NCBI GenBank assembly: GCA_026826555.1 | Contig: JAKSZT010018048.1 | Span: 403,409-467,408 of the forward strand | Source of the DNA: Tolypeutes matacus | Taxonomy: Eukaryota; Chordata; Mammalia; Cingulata; Chlamyphoridae | DNA length: 64,000 nt | Direction: 5' to 3' | Shown here: one piece after another, positions 25,905 through 36,269 of the stretch | Layout: every line of letters begins with the position of its first letter | Position numbering within the stretch: the stretch's first letter is position 1 | Translations under genes and position numbers: made by a program | The notes under the pieces: model-generated | The model's input: the letters and a program-made list of their open reading frames with translations, nothing else | What the model was told of the DNA's origin: nothing | Databases searched by the model: none

Positions 25905-27538
25905 CTGTGAATTTACAAGAAAACATGAATAATATCATACAGAGATCACATACGTCAACCCACCACAAATATGTTAATGTTGTTGTGAAACATTCATAAG
26001 AAATTATGAAAGAGCATCATTAAAATATTACTATTAACTATAGTTCATATCACACTTTTGATATATTTTCCCCCATCCCACCGTATTAATTATTTTGTTC
26101 ATAAATAATATAATTCATTTAACCTGTATAATCCATGGCATTTGATATAATCACCGAGTTTCACATTCATAACTTCAATCAACATTAGATCATTTTCATT
26201 ACTCCAAAAAGAAAAAGAGAAAAAAAACTTTATCATACCCATACATTAGTGCGACTAATTACAAATTCTATGATGTGCTTACACAATTTATATTCATTTC
26301 CAAACATTTAAAAACATTTTCTCTTTTTAAAAGATTTATATTACATAAATGTTACATAAAAAAATAAAGATGATTACCATATACCCCAACACTTCTCACA
26401 CTTACCCCCATTAATACCTTTCATTAGTGTGGTACATTACAAATACTTTTTTTTTTTAAACCAATTCTGCATTTACCATTCTCTAACCACATTCTATTTT
26501 CCAAAGTCATATTTTAGCTATTAACTACATGAGTTTGCTCATTATATTTAGTTGATAATAGTAAAATCTTATGAAATTTGTCCTTTTTTTTGCTTGGCAT
26601 GCTTCATTCAACATAATACCCTCAAGGTTCATCCATATTGTCACATGTTTCATGATGTCATTTATTCTTATGGCTGGATAGTATTCCATTGTGTGTATAC
26701 ACCACAGTGTGCTTATCCATTTATCCACCTGAGTTGTTTCCATCTTTTGGCAAAGGTGAATAATGTCATTATGAACATTGGTGTGCAGATGTCTGTGCAT
26801 GTCACTGCTCTCAGTTCTTCTGGGTATATACTTAGTAGTGGAATTGCCAGGTAACATGGTAGATATATATCTAACTTCCTTAGGAACCACCCAACAGACT
26901 GTACCATTCTACACTCACAACAACGTTGAATAAGCATTCCTATCTCTCCACATACTCTCCAACAATTGTAATTTTCTGTTTTGTTAATAGTGGTCATTCT
27001 AGCAGTTGTGAAATGATATCTCATTGTAGCTTTGATTTGCATTTTCCCTAAGAGCCAGAGATGTTGAATATTTTTCATGTGGTTTTTCCATCTGTATTTT
27101 TTCTTTAGAAAAATGTATTTTCCAATCTTTTGCCCATTCTTCAATCAGGTCATTTGTCTTTTCATTGTTGAGTTGTAGAATCTCTATATATTATGGATAT
27201 TAGACTCTTGTCAGATGTTTAATTTCCATATATTTTCTCCCATTGAGTAGGCTGCCTTTTTACACTCTTCACAAAGTTCAAGTGTTTAATGTTGAGGAGG
27301 TCCCATTTATCTATTTTTTTTTCATTTGTTGCAAAAGCTTTGGGTTTAAGGTTTAAGAGACCCCTACCTACTACAAGTTCTTGTAGATGTTTCCCTATGT
27401 TATCTGTTAGAATTAATTGGCATTGCATTGAATCTATATATATCTTTGGGTAGAATTAACATCATCACGATGTTTTGTATTCCAATCCATGAACACAGAA
27501 TGCACTTCCATTTGTCTATGTCTTCTTTAATTTCTTTT
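25905..27538 (-). mobile_element. LINE-1 3'UTR and ORF2 C-terminus, minus strand (arm B)
   Basis: Copy of 12625-14287. The minus-strand stretch 26525-26890 encodes the ORF2 C-terminal pattern [20 protein letters not shown] and TIWMNLEGIML. The element continues after the gap at 27639-27681 up to a T run, beyond which lies the U1 pseudogene in the same orientation. Confidence 0.8.
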
Positions 27539-27638
27539 NNNNNNNNNNNNNNNNNNNNNNNNNNNNNNNNNNNNNNNNNNNNNNNNNNNNNNNNNNNNNN
27601 NNNNNNNNNNNNNNNNNNNNNNNNNNNNNNNNNNNNNN
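27539..27638. other. Assembly gap of 100 N
   Basis: The 47 bases to the left (27492-27538) are identical to the 47 to the right (27639-27685). They are also identical to the end of arm A (14241-14287). Confidence 0.95.
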
Positions 27639-27681
27639 AACACAGAATGCACTTCCATTTGTCTATGTCTTCTTTAATTTC

Positions 27682-27851
27682 TTTTTTTTTTTTTTAAGGA
27701 GAAAGTGCAAATGCAGTTCCCCACTACCATAAATTATACAGTCGAGTTTCCCACATTTGGGGAAATCACAGAGGTGAGCACATCAAGAGTGCAATGGATT
27801 ATCCTTGCCCTGGGAAAATCACCTTCGTGATCATGGTATCTCCCCTGCCAG
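27682..27851 (-). pseudogene. U1 snRNA pseudogene joined to LINE-1
   Basis: The reverse complement of 27696-27851 matches vertebrate U1 snRNA from about nucleotide 8 to its 3' end. Landmarks are ctggcaggggagataccatg near the 5' end, ccattgcactc in the middle, gatttccccaaatgtggg and aaactcgactg. The first bases, which pair with 5' splice sites, are missing. The Sm-binding site reads aatttatgg instead of aatttgtgg, and several CpG positions have decayed to TG or CA. It is followed by a 14-base A run (T run 27682-27695) and then LINE-1 ORF2 sequence in the same orientation. No snRNA promoter was looked for in detail, and none is expected for a retroposed copy. It is non-functional. Confidence 0.9.
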
Positions 27852-27855
27852 ATTT

Positions 27856-29779
27856 TGAAATCAAATGGAGGATGCCCTGCATGTTTACTGAACTGTAGAG
27901 GACCCATGACTCATGTTTACCTTCCGATTTCTCCTTATGATAATTAACATGTTTATCTTTTCTCCATTTGTATATTGGAGGCAGATAAATGATTTTGTAA
28001 GTTTCAGTGTTCTACAGCAGATGGGACTTTGCCCCAAGATGAACTGTATTTCCTTAAACTGATTATGATGTGATTTTGTACTTAGTATTATTACTGAAAT
28101 AAGGATTTTTGAATATTGCAAAGTCTTTTTGGAATTCAGAGGGTGGAGTATAGTAATTTGCTAAAAATATTCATGAAGTCCTTGTGATATGCTCATAGTA
28201 GAAAACCCCAAGGAATGTTTTCATTATCCTACTGGGCAGTCCTAAGTTCTGGTGTTAAAGAGACTCAGACTGTTGTCTCTGTTCCTTCTGGAAAAGCTCA
28301 CTCTCATCAGAACCCTTGGATTTTTTCACTCATTAAATCCTAGTCCAATCATACAATGGTGACCTCAGGGAAGTGCAAAAGATTATTAACTTTGAACCCA
28401 TACTGGACAGGGGATTAAACCTGCAACTCAGCAATCACACAGGACTCATAGAGGTCAGTAACCAGATTTGGTCATGGAATACCCAGCTATTGTGGAGTGA
28501 AAGTGTCTGTTGAGGATAGATATAGAAGACCATCCTTTGCTTACACACATATAAGAAAACAGACAGTAAAGGGATGGAATAGAGAAAATGGATCTTACAT
28601 TGACCATAACTGTATTGTAGAGATCTCTTTCCACTTCATGCCTGCTTGCCAGGTCTAATGAATGGAAGAGAAATCCCTTGTAATTTTGACAATCTTGATG
28701 ATTAAATTTAGTCAACTGCTTTTTTTCATGTGTCCTCAGGGTGAAAAAATGTTAACATAGACATCTATATCCATGAAAAAAACTTGCTCTATTTGGTGAG
28801 AGTATTATCCAACCAGTTTGTTTCTAAGACAGAGAGGGTAAGAGGATGTTATGATGACTCTACATGTCCTTTGCCCATCCCAATGCATCTTCAGAGCACA
28901 TATGTTTGTTTAAATGAAAGGCAGTGGCAGGGGAAAAATAGAAGATGGAAAAAAATGATAGATTTTCAAAGGAGGTAATGAGGAACTTCCATCCATCATT
29001 GAGTGATAATTAAAACTTTCATTTTACTGTCACAAGTATTAGTGTTCTAAGCCCATTACCATGTTTGTAGTTTGGAGGGAGAATATAGATGGCTATCACA
29101 TTAGGGGTCAGTCTCTAACAAATAGCTTAGGAAGTAATAGTCTTGATACCCTACACTTCTTTTACAAACATTTCTTTATAACATTAACTAGAATTTGTCA
29201 TCCCAGTTTGATAATAACTCGTTTTTCTCTTATTCTGCTGAAGACTTGCTCTATTATTTTCAAGCTTACTTGAAAAACAAACCCTTTTCTTATCTAATTT
29301 TAATATAATTCACTTTATTTTACTATATTCTTTTATTTTATACATTATTTACTTCATTTTTTCCAAGGTCAAGAGCAGTGTCTGTTGTAAGATTTCTCAA
29401 ATCAGTCAGGACAAAGGAGAAAGTTGTGTTAACTACTTTACATGATAATTATGCCCCTATTTATCTAATCCACTAGCTAGATACCTTAAGGCATTAAAGA
29501 AAATATAAGGCACACCTGTGCTGTGGACAGACACCATGTCATTACATTTTGGACTTTCCTGAACTGACTTATATTTCAACTTATTCTCTGTAAATATTGC
29601 AAGTAGGGGAGCTTTATGAGGCTGTTTCCTTGGGGCAATTTTGAAGAAGTTTACCCCAAACAATATCAAGCAATATTAAGGGTTAAGCAAAAGTGAAAAT
29701 GACTAGAAAACCTTAACTGCTGATAACATATCTAAATAGTTATCAGTGTTATCCATATTTCTACAAATAAGAATCAACA
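27856..29779. other. Unassigned stretch
   Basis: No gene recognised. 27860-28150 has a vague resemblance to mammalian LTR-element internal sequence, but I cannot support a family. The remainder shows only short frames without recognisable domains. Confidence 0.4.
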
Positions 29780-30180
29780 TGCCTAGAAATTAACTGAGGC
29801 CATCATAATAAAATCCTTGCTTGTGGGATTTCCTGATGACAGGTTGCTACAAGATTCTATGCCACACCCTTCTTCCTCATTTACCTGGTAGCAGTAATGT
29901 GGGACCTCCTCATTATCTCCCTCACCACCATTGACCCTCTTCAAATTCCCATGTATTTCTTCCTGAAGAATTTGTCCTTGATTCCTATCTGCTACATCTC
30001 TGTCAATGTCCCTAAAAGCATCATGAATTCTCTGCCCAACAATCATATGCTCTCCTTCCAAGCATATGACACACGTTTCTTTTTATATTTTTTGCTGGCA
30101 TAGAGTTTGCCCTCCTTATAGTCATGTCCTATGACTGCTATGCTGCCATCTGCCATCCTCTGCATTATGAGGCCATGAAG
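29780..30180 (+). pseudogene. Olfactory receptor pseudogene (OR14-like), 5' half only
   Basis: Conceptual translation across frames gives the N-terminal half of a class II olfactory receptor, an odorant-sensing seven-helix GPCR. A segment LLVGFPDD precedes TM1. Then, in the frame of 29897-30103, come LLIISLTTIDP (end of TM1, IC1), PMYFFLKNLS (the conserved IC1/TM2 motif) and ICYISVNVPKSIMNSL (TM2). A second frame carries IEFALLIVMSYDCYAAICHPLHYEAM (TM3 and IC2). The MAYDRY-type motif reads SYDCY, so the arginine of DRY is lost. There are at least two frameshifts, near 29850 and near 30100, plus a stop in the leader. Similarity ends at about 30180, so TM4-TM7 are missing. The sequence pattern favours family 14. 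It is a dead gene fragment; a cluster of OR genes could lie nearby outside the window. Confidence 0.85.
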
Positions 30181-33084
30181 ATGCATATTTATAGTATCTA
30201 CCTAAATATGTCACCATACTAGAAACCAGGAATGACATCACCATGGTGAGTTGGGGTATGCCTGTGTAGAAAGTTTGAATCTATCTTTTAGAAATGGAGC
30301 TTCAAGACAGCTGAGAAAATGTGGACATAAGAGGCAAAGGTGGAATGAAAATATACAAGAGCAAAATAAAGATAAGCAATAATAAACAAATATTCTGGAA
30401 ATTGTTCCCCAGAACAAACAAGTGTAAGAACTGATGCAGGATTCCACACCCACATTAATGGAATACTTCAAAGAACATGGTCTTTTCTAGTCTTCACAAA
30501 ACTTCAAACTGTCACACATATCATAGGGTTTACTTTTTAATTTTTATGATATGCATTCGTTAATAAATATAATTTGAATATTATATCAATTATACATATT
30601 TTATAAATTCTTAACTTTTTATTTTTGAAAAGGATATGAATCCATAAAGGTAATATTGTTCTATTTTTTGTCATTTAAATATACCAACATTGTAGTCAAT
30701 TATTATTATATTGTCATGATTCTCACAAACTTCCTTATCTCTGTTTTTACATTTATTTATTTTATCTTCCTACATTTCTAAACTCATGGAATTTTAATAT
30801 TGTTGTGAAACTGTAATGTTTACTTCTGTACAAGCAAACTATTGTAAGGAGAATATATTTAAGAAATGATTTGAGGGTTAATATTGCTTATGTGGAAATA
30901 TTTTGCATTCAGGTATTATAGGTTAAACTTAACTAGAGTTGTTAGAAACAAGAAGAATAAAATAAATTTATTCAGTAGAATAATATTACATTCATTGTGA
31001 CATATTGAAAAACTAAATCGAATAAATGCATACTTTTCTTCTTGCAATTTAAAATGCAGATTGAGGAGACAGCATGTTACAGTTCCGGAATGTGGAGCCA
31101 AATGTCCCATGTTCAGTGGTGACTTCAACTGGTGGTCAATAGCACAGAATGACTCATTTTGGAAGGGCTAAGAGGAAGCATGAGCTTTGGTATCATGTTA
31201 AGGAAGAACAAGGATATCAACAATATTCCAGTATATAGAATGAACACAAAATAGTGAAACATAACATAGGGAAGAGGCCACCAACTAAAGTGAATCTTTA
31301 TCGTCCTGACTAAGAGCTAGGGTTATTTTGTGATGTCCTGAGATCTTGCATACATCTGAGCAGGAGAGTATCTGAAAATAGACTGTGAGAGAGCAGGGAG
31401 TATGTGGGGAAACCAGTTAGAAAGTTATTTCATTTTGACAAAGCACAGGTCCAGTTTCTTGCAAGCAGTATTTCCCCTCCCTTTTTGCTCTCCGGCACTA
31501 CAATAATTTTATTTCCAGGTCTCATTTTTGCTTTAAAAAATGCATTGATTTATGTCTCTTATTGTGTATTATGTAATATTCTCAGACATATCTTCTAGAC
31601 AACTAGCTGTCTCTTCTTTACATAAATAACTGCAAGTTTAATTTCATGTTTTATATGCAAGTTTAAATTCAATGAATATAGTGTTTATTTATTGAGGCTC
31701 CACTAATCTATATTTAAATTATCAGAATTTTTAAATTTTCTTACTTATAAATTTGCTGAATCTTTTGTTTTTTTCCTTAATTGGACATACTATGTTGGCT
31801 TTCTGGATGATTCCATTGTCCAATGCATTTGGAGGCTAACTTGCTCTCTGGGGTAGATGATGCTTCATGTAAATGACTTTATGTTGAGGATATTGTCAGT
31901 GGTGTGTATTTATGCAGCGTGGGTGTGATAACAGCTGGGAACCATTTGGGGTCTTCATGTGCCAGTGAGTACTGTGATATCAAGGGTGGCTTCATATTTA
32001 TTTTTTATCTGGTTTTATTGTATCAATCTGAGAGTGGACATTATGAATCCTATGAGACAAAAAGGCATTTCAAAGTTTCATAAGTTATATTTCTACCATA
32101 CAAATCTATGACAGAGTATTCATCAGTACTTCTTGGACTATTCAGCAAAATTTTTTTCTTCATTGAAGCATAAGCAACGGTCGTACAGGTTTATCTTCCT
32201 CACATATGGGTTACCAATTCTTCTTATGTATTTTTCTGAAACAGTTATTATAGCAGCATCTCAATAAAAGGAAATGTGGAATTCTGAATGAAAAATAATA
32301 GCTTTTTGCATGAAAATGGGGGCATTCATGCGTACAAGTACATAATCTGCTGAGACTATATGAAAAACATTCTAAATATTCTAAAGAAAATGATGATTTT
32401 CCCAAAATTATATATTTGATGCAGTTGAAATTGATATCATATGTGAAAAATTTGACCATTTGGTCTCATGATACTGCAATCCTTCTGAAACATGAAGTAG
32501 AAAAGAACAGCCCAGAACAAGATAATTCTTCTACCAAGGATAATTTGGTACATGATAAAAAATATATAAATATTTTACTGGAAAAATAAATTTACACAGC
32601 AAATTAAGTTATAATAAATAGCTTAACTATTTTTAGAAAAAAAAACACAATGAAATAAACTCACTTCATTCTATAGAATCCTCCAAAAACCCAGGGCAAT
32701 TGAAAGATGAAATGTGATGAATTAAGTTAAAGTACAATGAGATGGAAACTTAGATTGATAGTTTCCTCAGTATATGACATAGAACATAACTTTTTAGGAA
32801 AAATTAAAAACTAAAAATTACAATACACTTTCACATCATATAAATGTAAAGTTTGTGTTAATTAAAAACATAAAGAAAATTAAAGAAAAGTCCACCTACT
32901 AGAAAAATATTGGTTGATAACATATTATTATAAGAACTTATTTGTAAATATAAATGGGCATTATGTAACTCTTGTAACATTACTCTCAGAGTCAGAAGGA
33001 TGTTTATGGGCAATGGGATGAGTTGAATAAATGTTCAGGGAAATTATTTATCAAAGTGTATTGTGGATTTCAGGGATATTATAA
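30181..33084. other. Unassigned AT-rich stretch
   Basis: I see no gene, RNA or clear repeat in this interval. Frames are short and stop-rich. Confidence 0.4.
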
Positions 33085-33345
33085 ATGAAGTTGCTTTTTA
33101 TGCCCTGGGCTTACAATAAATTTCAAGATCACTTCAGAGAAAAGATTGTTGGAGAGCAAAATGCCTGCCATATCACTATTAAAGTGAATGATGAAGTACA
33201 TGGAGGTGAAAGGGGAACTGTTGGTCATCAGTATCTGAACTACCTATGGACTAGCATAGATGCTGGAAACACAGTGAGAGTTTCTGGATCTAGTGAGCAG
33301 ACAAACGGATCCAGAATTACTGTGAAGAACAATGAAAATAAATGA
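33085..33345 (+). CDS. Unrecognised 86-codon open reading frame
   Basis: The frame runs from an ATG to a TGA and would encode a polar peptide. It has no signal peptide or membrane segment I can see, and a Gly/Ser/Asn-rich C-terminal third ending in KNNENK. I do not recognise the family. Base composition in the frame is less AT-biased than its surroundings. It could be an exon, a retrocopy fragment or chance. No poly(A) tail or target-site duplication was found next to it. Confidence 0.2.
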   Translation: MKLLFMPWAYNKFQDHFREKIVGEQNACHITIKVNDEVHGGERGTVGHQYLNYLWTSIDAGNTVRVSGSSEQTNGSRITVKNNENK

Positions 33346-33740
33346 CGCCCTTGTGCTCTGTGTTCGCTGCTTTTTTAATACATCAGCTATAGAAAATCAA
33401 ATATTTGTACCAATGTTATCAGAGAAATGAATTGGGTGAAAAACCTCCCATAAGTTATTGTTAAAATATCATTCCACTCCTTAAATTAGAAGGCATATGC
33501 TTTATTGCTCCTCTCTAGAATTCAATAATTATCTTTCTATGAAATGTAGGGGTCAACCCTAGTACACCAGGGCCATGGATACCTGCCTCCTAAAAGAAAA
33601 CAGCAGTCTTTCTACCAGGGTGCCTTGCCCTCATTTTCATGAGTCTGCTCCTCCTTAATACCACTGCTATTCTGCGTGTCTTTTCGGGATAACTGATTTG
33701 TCTTTCAATTTTGACCAGGTATAACTCAAGAATGGAACAG

Positions 33741-33925
33741 ATTTTTTTTTTTTTTTAAGATTTTATTTATTTATTCATTTATCGCCCCCTTGCTGCCTGT
33801 GCTCGCTGGGTCAGCCAACCACGCCGTGCGGGCGGGCCCACCCCCACCAGGAGGCCCCAGGAAACGAACCCGGGGCCTCCCATATGGTAAACGGGAGCCC
33901 TACTGATTGAGCCACAGCCACTTCC
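33741..33925 (-). mobile_element. Young-looking GC-rich DAS-like SINE, minus strand
   Basis: On the minus strand the element starts with gggaagtggctgtggctca (tRNA-like head with A box), has a B-box-like gggttcg near 33870, continues through a GC-rich body and ends in an (ATAA)n and poly(A) tail (plus strand 33741-33780). A short direct repeat, cagattttt, flanks it at 33738-33746 and 33926-33934, consistent with a target-site duplication. High GC and intact CpGs suggest a more recent insertion than the other SINEs here. Confidence 0.85.
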
Positions 33926-33934
33926 CAGATTTTT

Positions 33935-34640
33935 GTTAATAATAACTTCAAACACCTAATGCACTAAAATAGATTATATTCAATTACTTAATGTTGCCCA
34001 GCCTATAATCCAAACTAATTATTCAATTTTCTATGATGAGATCATACACCTGGAAAAATCCTAATTAAACTTATAGGAGATACACATCCATTACAAATCC
34101 ATTATCAATTTCCAAGGAAGAAAACACATACACATATGTACACAAAGATAAAATCCTCTTTCACTTAGAAACCAAAGAAGTTTCTTAATTTCTTATCCTA
34201 TTTGGGGTCACAGTCTTCTTATACATTAGAAGTTTGTGAGTTCCCTAAACTTCTACTGTCTATACTGTGCTCATGTGGAATAGGAATAATTATTTCAGGG
34301 ATTAACAAATGAATTTATTACCATAGAGTCCATGAGTCCCAAAATTTTCAGTCACACAATAGAATCACACCTTTGCCCTTAAACACCAAATGTAGAACAC
34401 ATGATGTGACTTTTGGTTAATAGAAATATATCTACTTTGAACAATAATAGTAATAAAGTTTCCAATGGTTGTATATAAAGGAAGTAAAGAAGATTGAGAA
34501 AATCTTTAGGATTTCAGACTCTCCAAGATGATGTAATTCTAACATTCATTACCTATGAATCTAATCAATCAGCAGAATTTGCTTTTCCTAAGTGTGATTA
34601 TGAGAAATGTTTTACATGTCTGCAGGAAATAATCACCTAT
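33935..34640. other. Unassigned stretch
   Basis: Nothing recognisable was seen. Confidence 0.4.
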
Positions 34641-34739
34641 ACTTAATCTACTAGATTAAGAAAGGGTAATTGATTAGTCTTTCTTTGTACCAAAAATTTG
34701 CAAACATAGGTAACTCCATGACCAGATTTTATTGCTGGT

Positions 34740-35390
34740 GATTTCTTTTTCTTTTCTGCATATTCAGAACCTGTTAAATTCCTCTTTCTTTTTAAGGCCC
34801 ATGTTCCCAGCTGTGATGTAAAGGATTAACTTTGTTCAAAGAGAGGTTTGGCCTTTGCCCTCCATGCCTGGGAGGTAAGAACTGTCCTTCAGATGTTCTG
34901 CCTGATATGAGTATCTTAGTTTACCTGGGAAAACCCAAACTTGCAATTGGTGTCAGAAATGAGGGAGATCTTGGGGGTTTCTGAACACTACAATTAGCAA
35001 CAGAAATGGGGTTTGTTAGAATGAGCTTGATTCAATGAGACACAATTTGGGAAAAGAAAGCAAGATACAGCATATAATTCCTTGATGGCCACTGCATCAA
35101 CTCTAGTATGGAGCTGTAGATCTGTTACAAAGAATTACTAGAGTTAAAATTTACCAATGAAATTTGGAAAAGATGGATCAACTGCTGAAAACATGGCTTT
35201 CTGGATGCTTAAGGAAATGCAAAACAACAAGGAAAAAAGCTTAATATACAATGCTGTGGTTATTTTTATCTTTACTAAATAAATTGAAAGTGAAGACTGA
35301 TGAGGCAGATGCTCCTGCTGGAACAAGTTTGGATTTTAGGCAATCTGGGCTACCCCAAGGCCACTACTAAAGAGAAAAAAATTATACTAA
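34740..35390 (+). mobile_element. ERVL/MaLR-like LTR end, primer-binding site and leader remnant
   Basis: At 34948-34963 the sequence tggtgtcagaaatgag resembles the tRNA-Leu-type primer-binding site used by ERVL and MaLR elements. What precedes it reads like the end of an LTR, and what follows (to about 35390) like the start of an internal region. LTR boundaries were not resolved. Confidence 0.4.
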
Positions 35391-35479
35391 ATATAGATAA
35401 TTAAATATTAACGTGATTCAAAAGAGAATGGGTAGGACAAAGAGGAGAATTAAGGGATTTGTCCTAGCATTGTGGAAAT

Positions 35480-36260
35480 CTTAAAATTTTTATTTAAAAA
35501 ATGGGATGAGTAAAGCAAACACTGATATGGAAAAAACAAAGATATTACTGCAGAATGGTCATAGGTTGGGTAGATGGATAGGAGTCACTGCAGGTTCCCC
35601 AGCATTGAAAACCCCTAAACAAATCCACTTTATTTACCCTACTTTGGAAGAATTTAATCCAGACAGTAAAATTTACAATGTAGGATGTAGGATCAGTCGG
35701 TGGAAACCAACATAATGAGCAGGAAGTTATTGGATTCCCATCCTGGGAAGTCCTGCTATGTTATCAAATAGAGTGGCAGGAGTCTCTCAATAGCATAGGC
35801 AATGCTTAATAGGGAAGGTGAAGCCAGTATGTCAACCCTCAATGTTGTTGCAGGTAACTATGAATCTTGTTCTTCAAGGACTGAAGCTTGGTGGTTTTCA
35901 GGGGTCCCAGGGGATGGGGAGGGAAGAATAGAAGAGATGGAACATGGGGCATCTGGGGGCAATGGAATTGTTCTACATGATCTTGCAATGATGGATACAG
36001 GCCATGTTAAATTTCATCAAAATATATAAAAGTGCATGATCTGAAATGTGAACCATAATATAAATTATTGAACATTAGTAAAAAAGTTTCAATATTTGTA
36101 CATCAATGGTAACAAATGTATCATCCATATGTAAAATATTATTAATAGGAGAAAGGGGAATGGGGGAGGATTTTGGATATATGGGAATCTGCTATATTCT
36201 TGACATGACTATTCTGTAACCTAAATCTTCTTTGAAGACAAAATGAAAAAAAAATTAGAC
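35480..36260 (+). mobile_element. LINE-like 3' module, internally deleted first unit
   Basis: This carries the same succession of blocks as the neighbouring unit (attcccatcctgggaa at about 35736, a ggggagggaa block near 35916, gatacaggccat at about 35994, and a tatgggaatc end near 36180 followed by A-rich sequence), but lacks the ~1-kb middle part. Frames are closed throughout. Confidence 0.5.
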
Positions 36261-36269
36261 ATTGGGAAA

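Larger units (their letters stand above)
14388..27538 (+). repeat. Arm B of a ~13-kb near-identical pair
   Basis: Colinear with 1381-14287. It carries two insertions not present in arm A: a 217-bp poly(A)-tailed segment at 16402-16618 and a poly(T) run at 20937-20963. Both are flanked by duplicated target sequence. Confidence 0.95.

Noticed and set aside
1381..27538. Recent tandem segmental duplication as a biological event
   Set aside because: The exact 47-base overlaps shared by both arms with both flanks, and the absence of an A-to-B junction, favour an assembly artefact; kept as the alternative hypothesis only.
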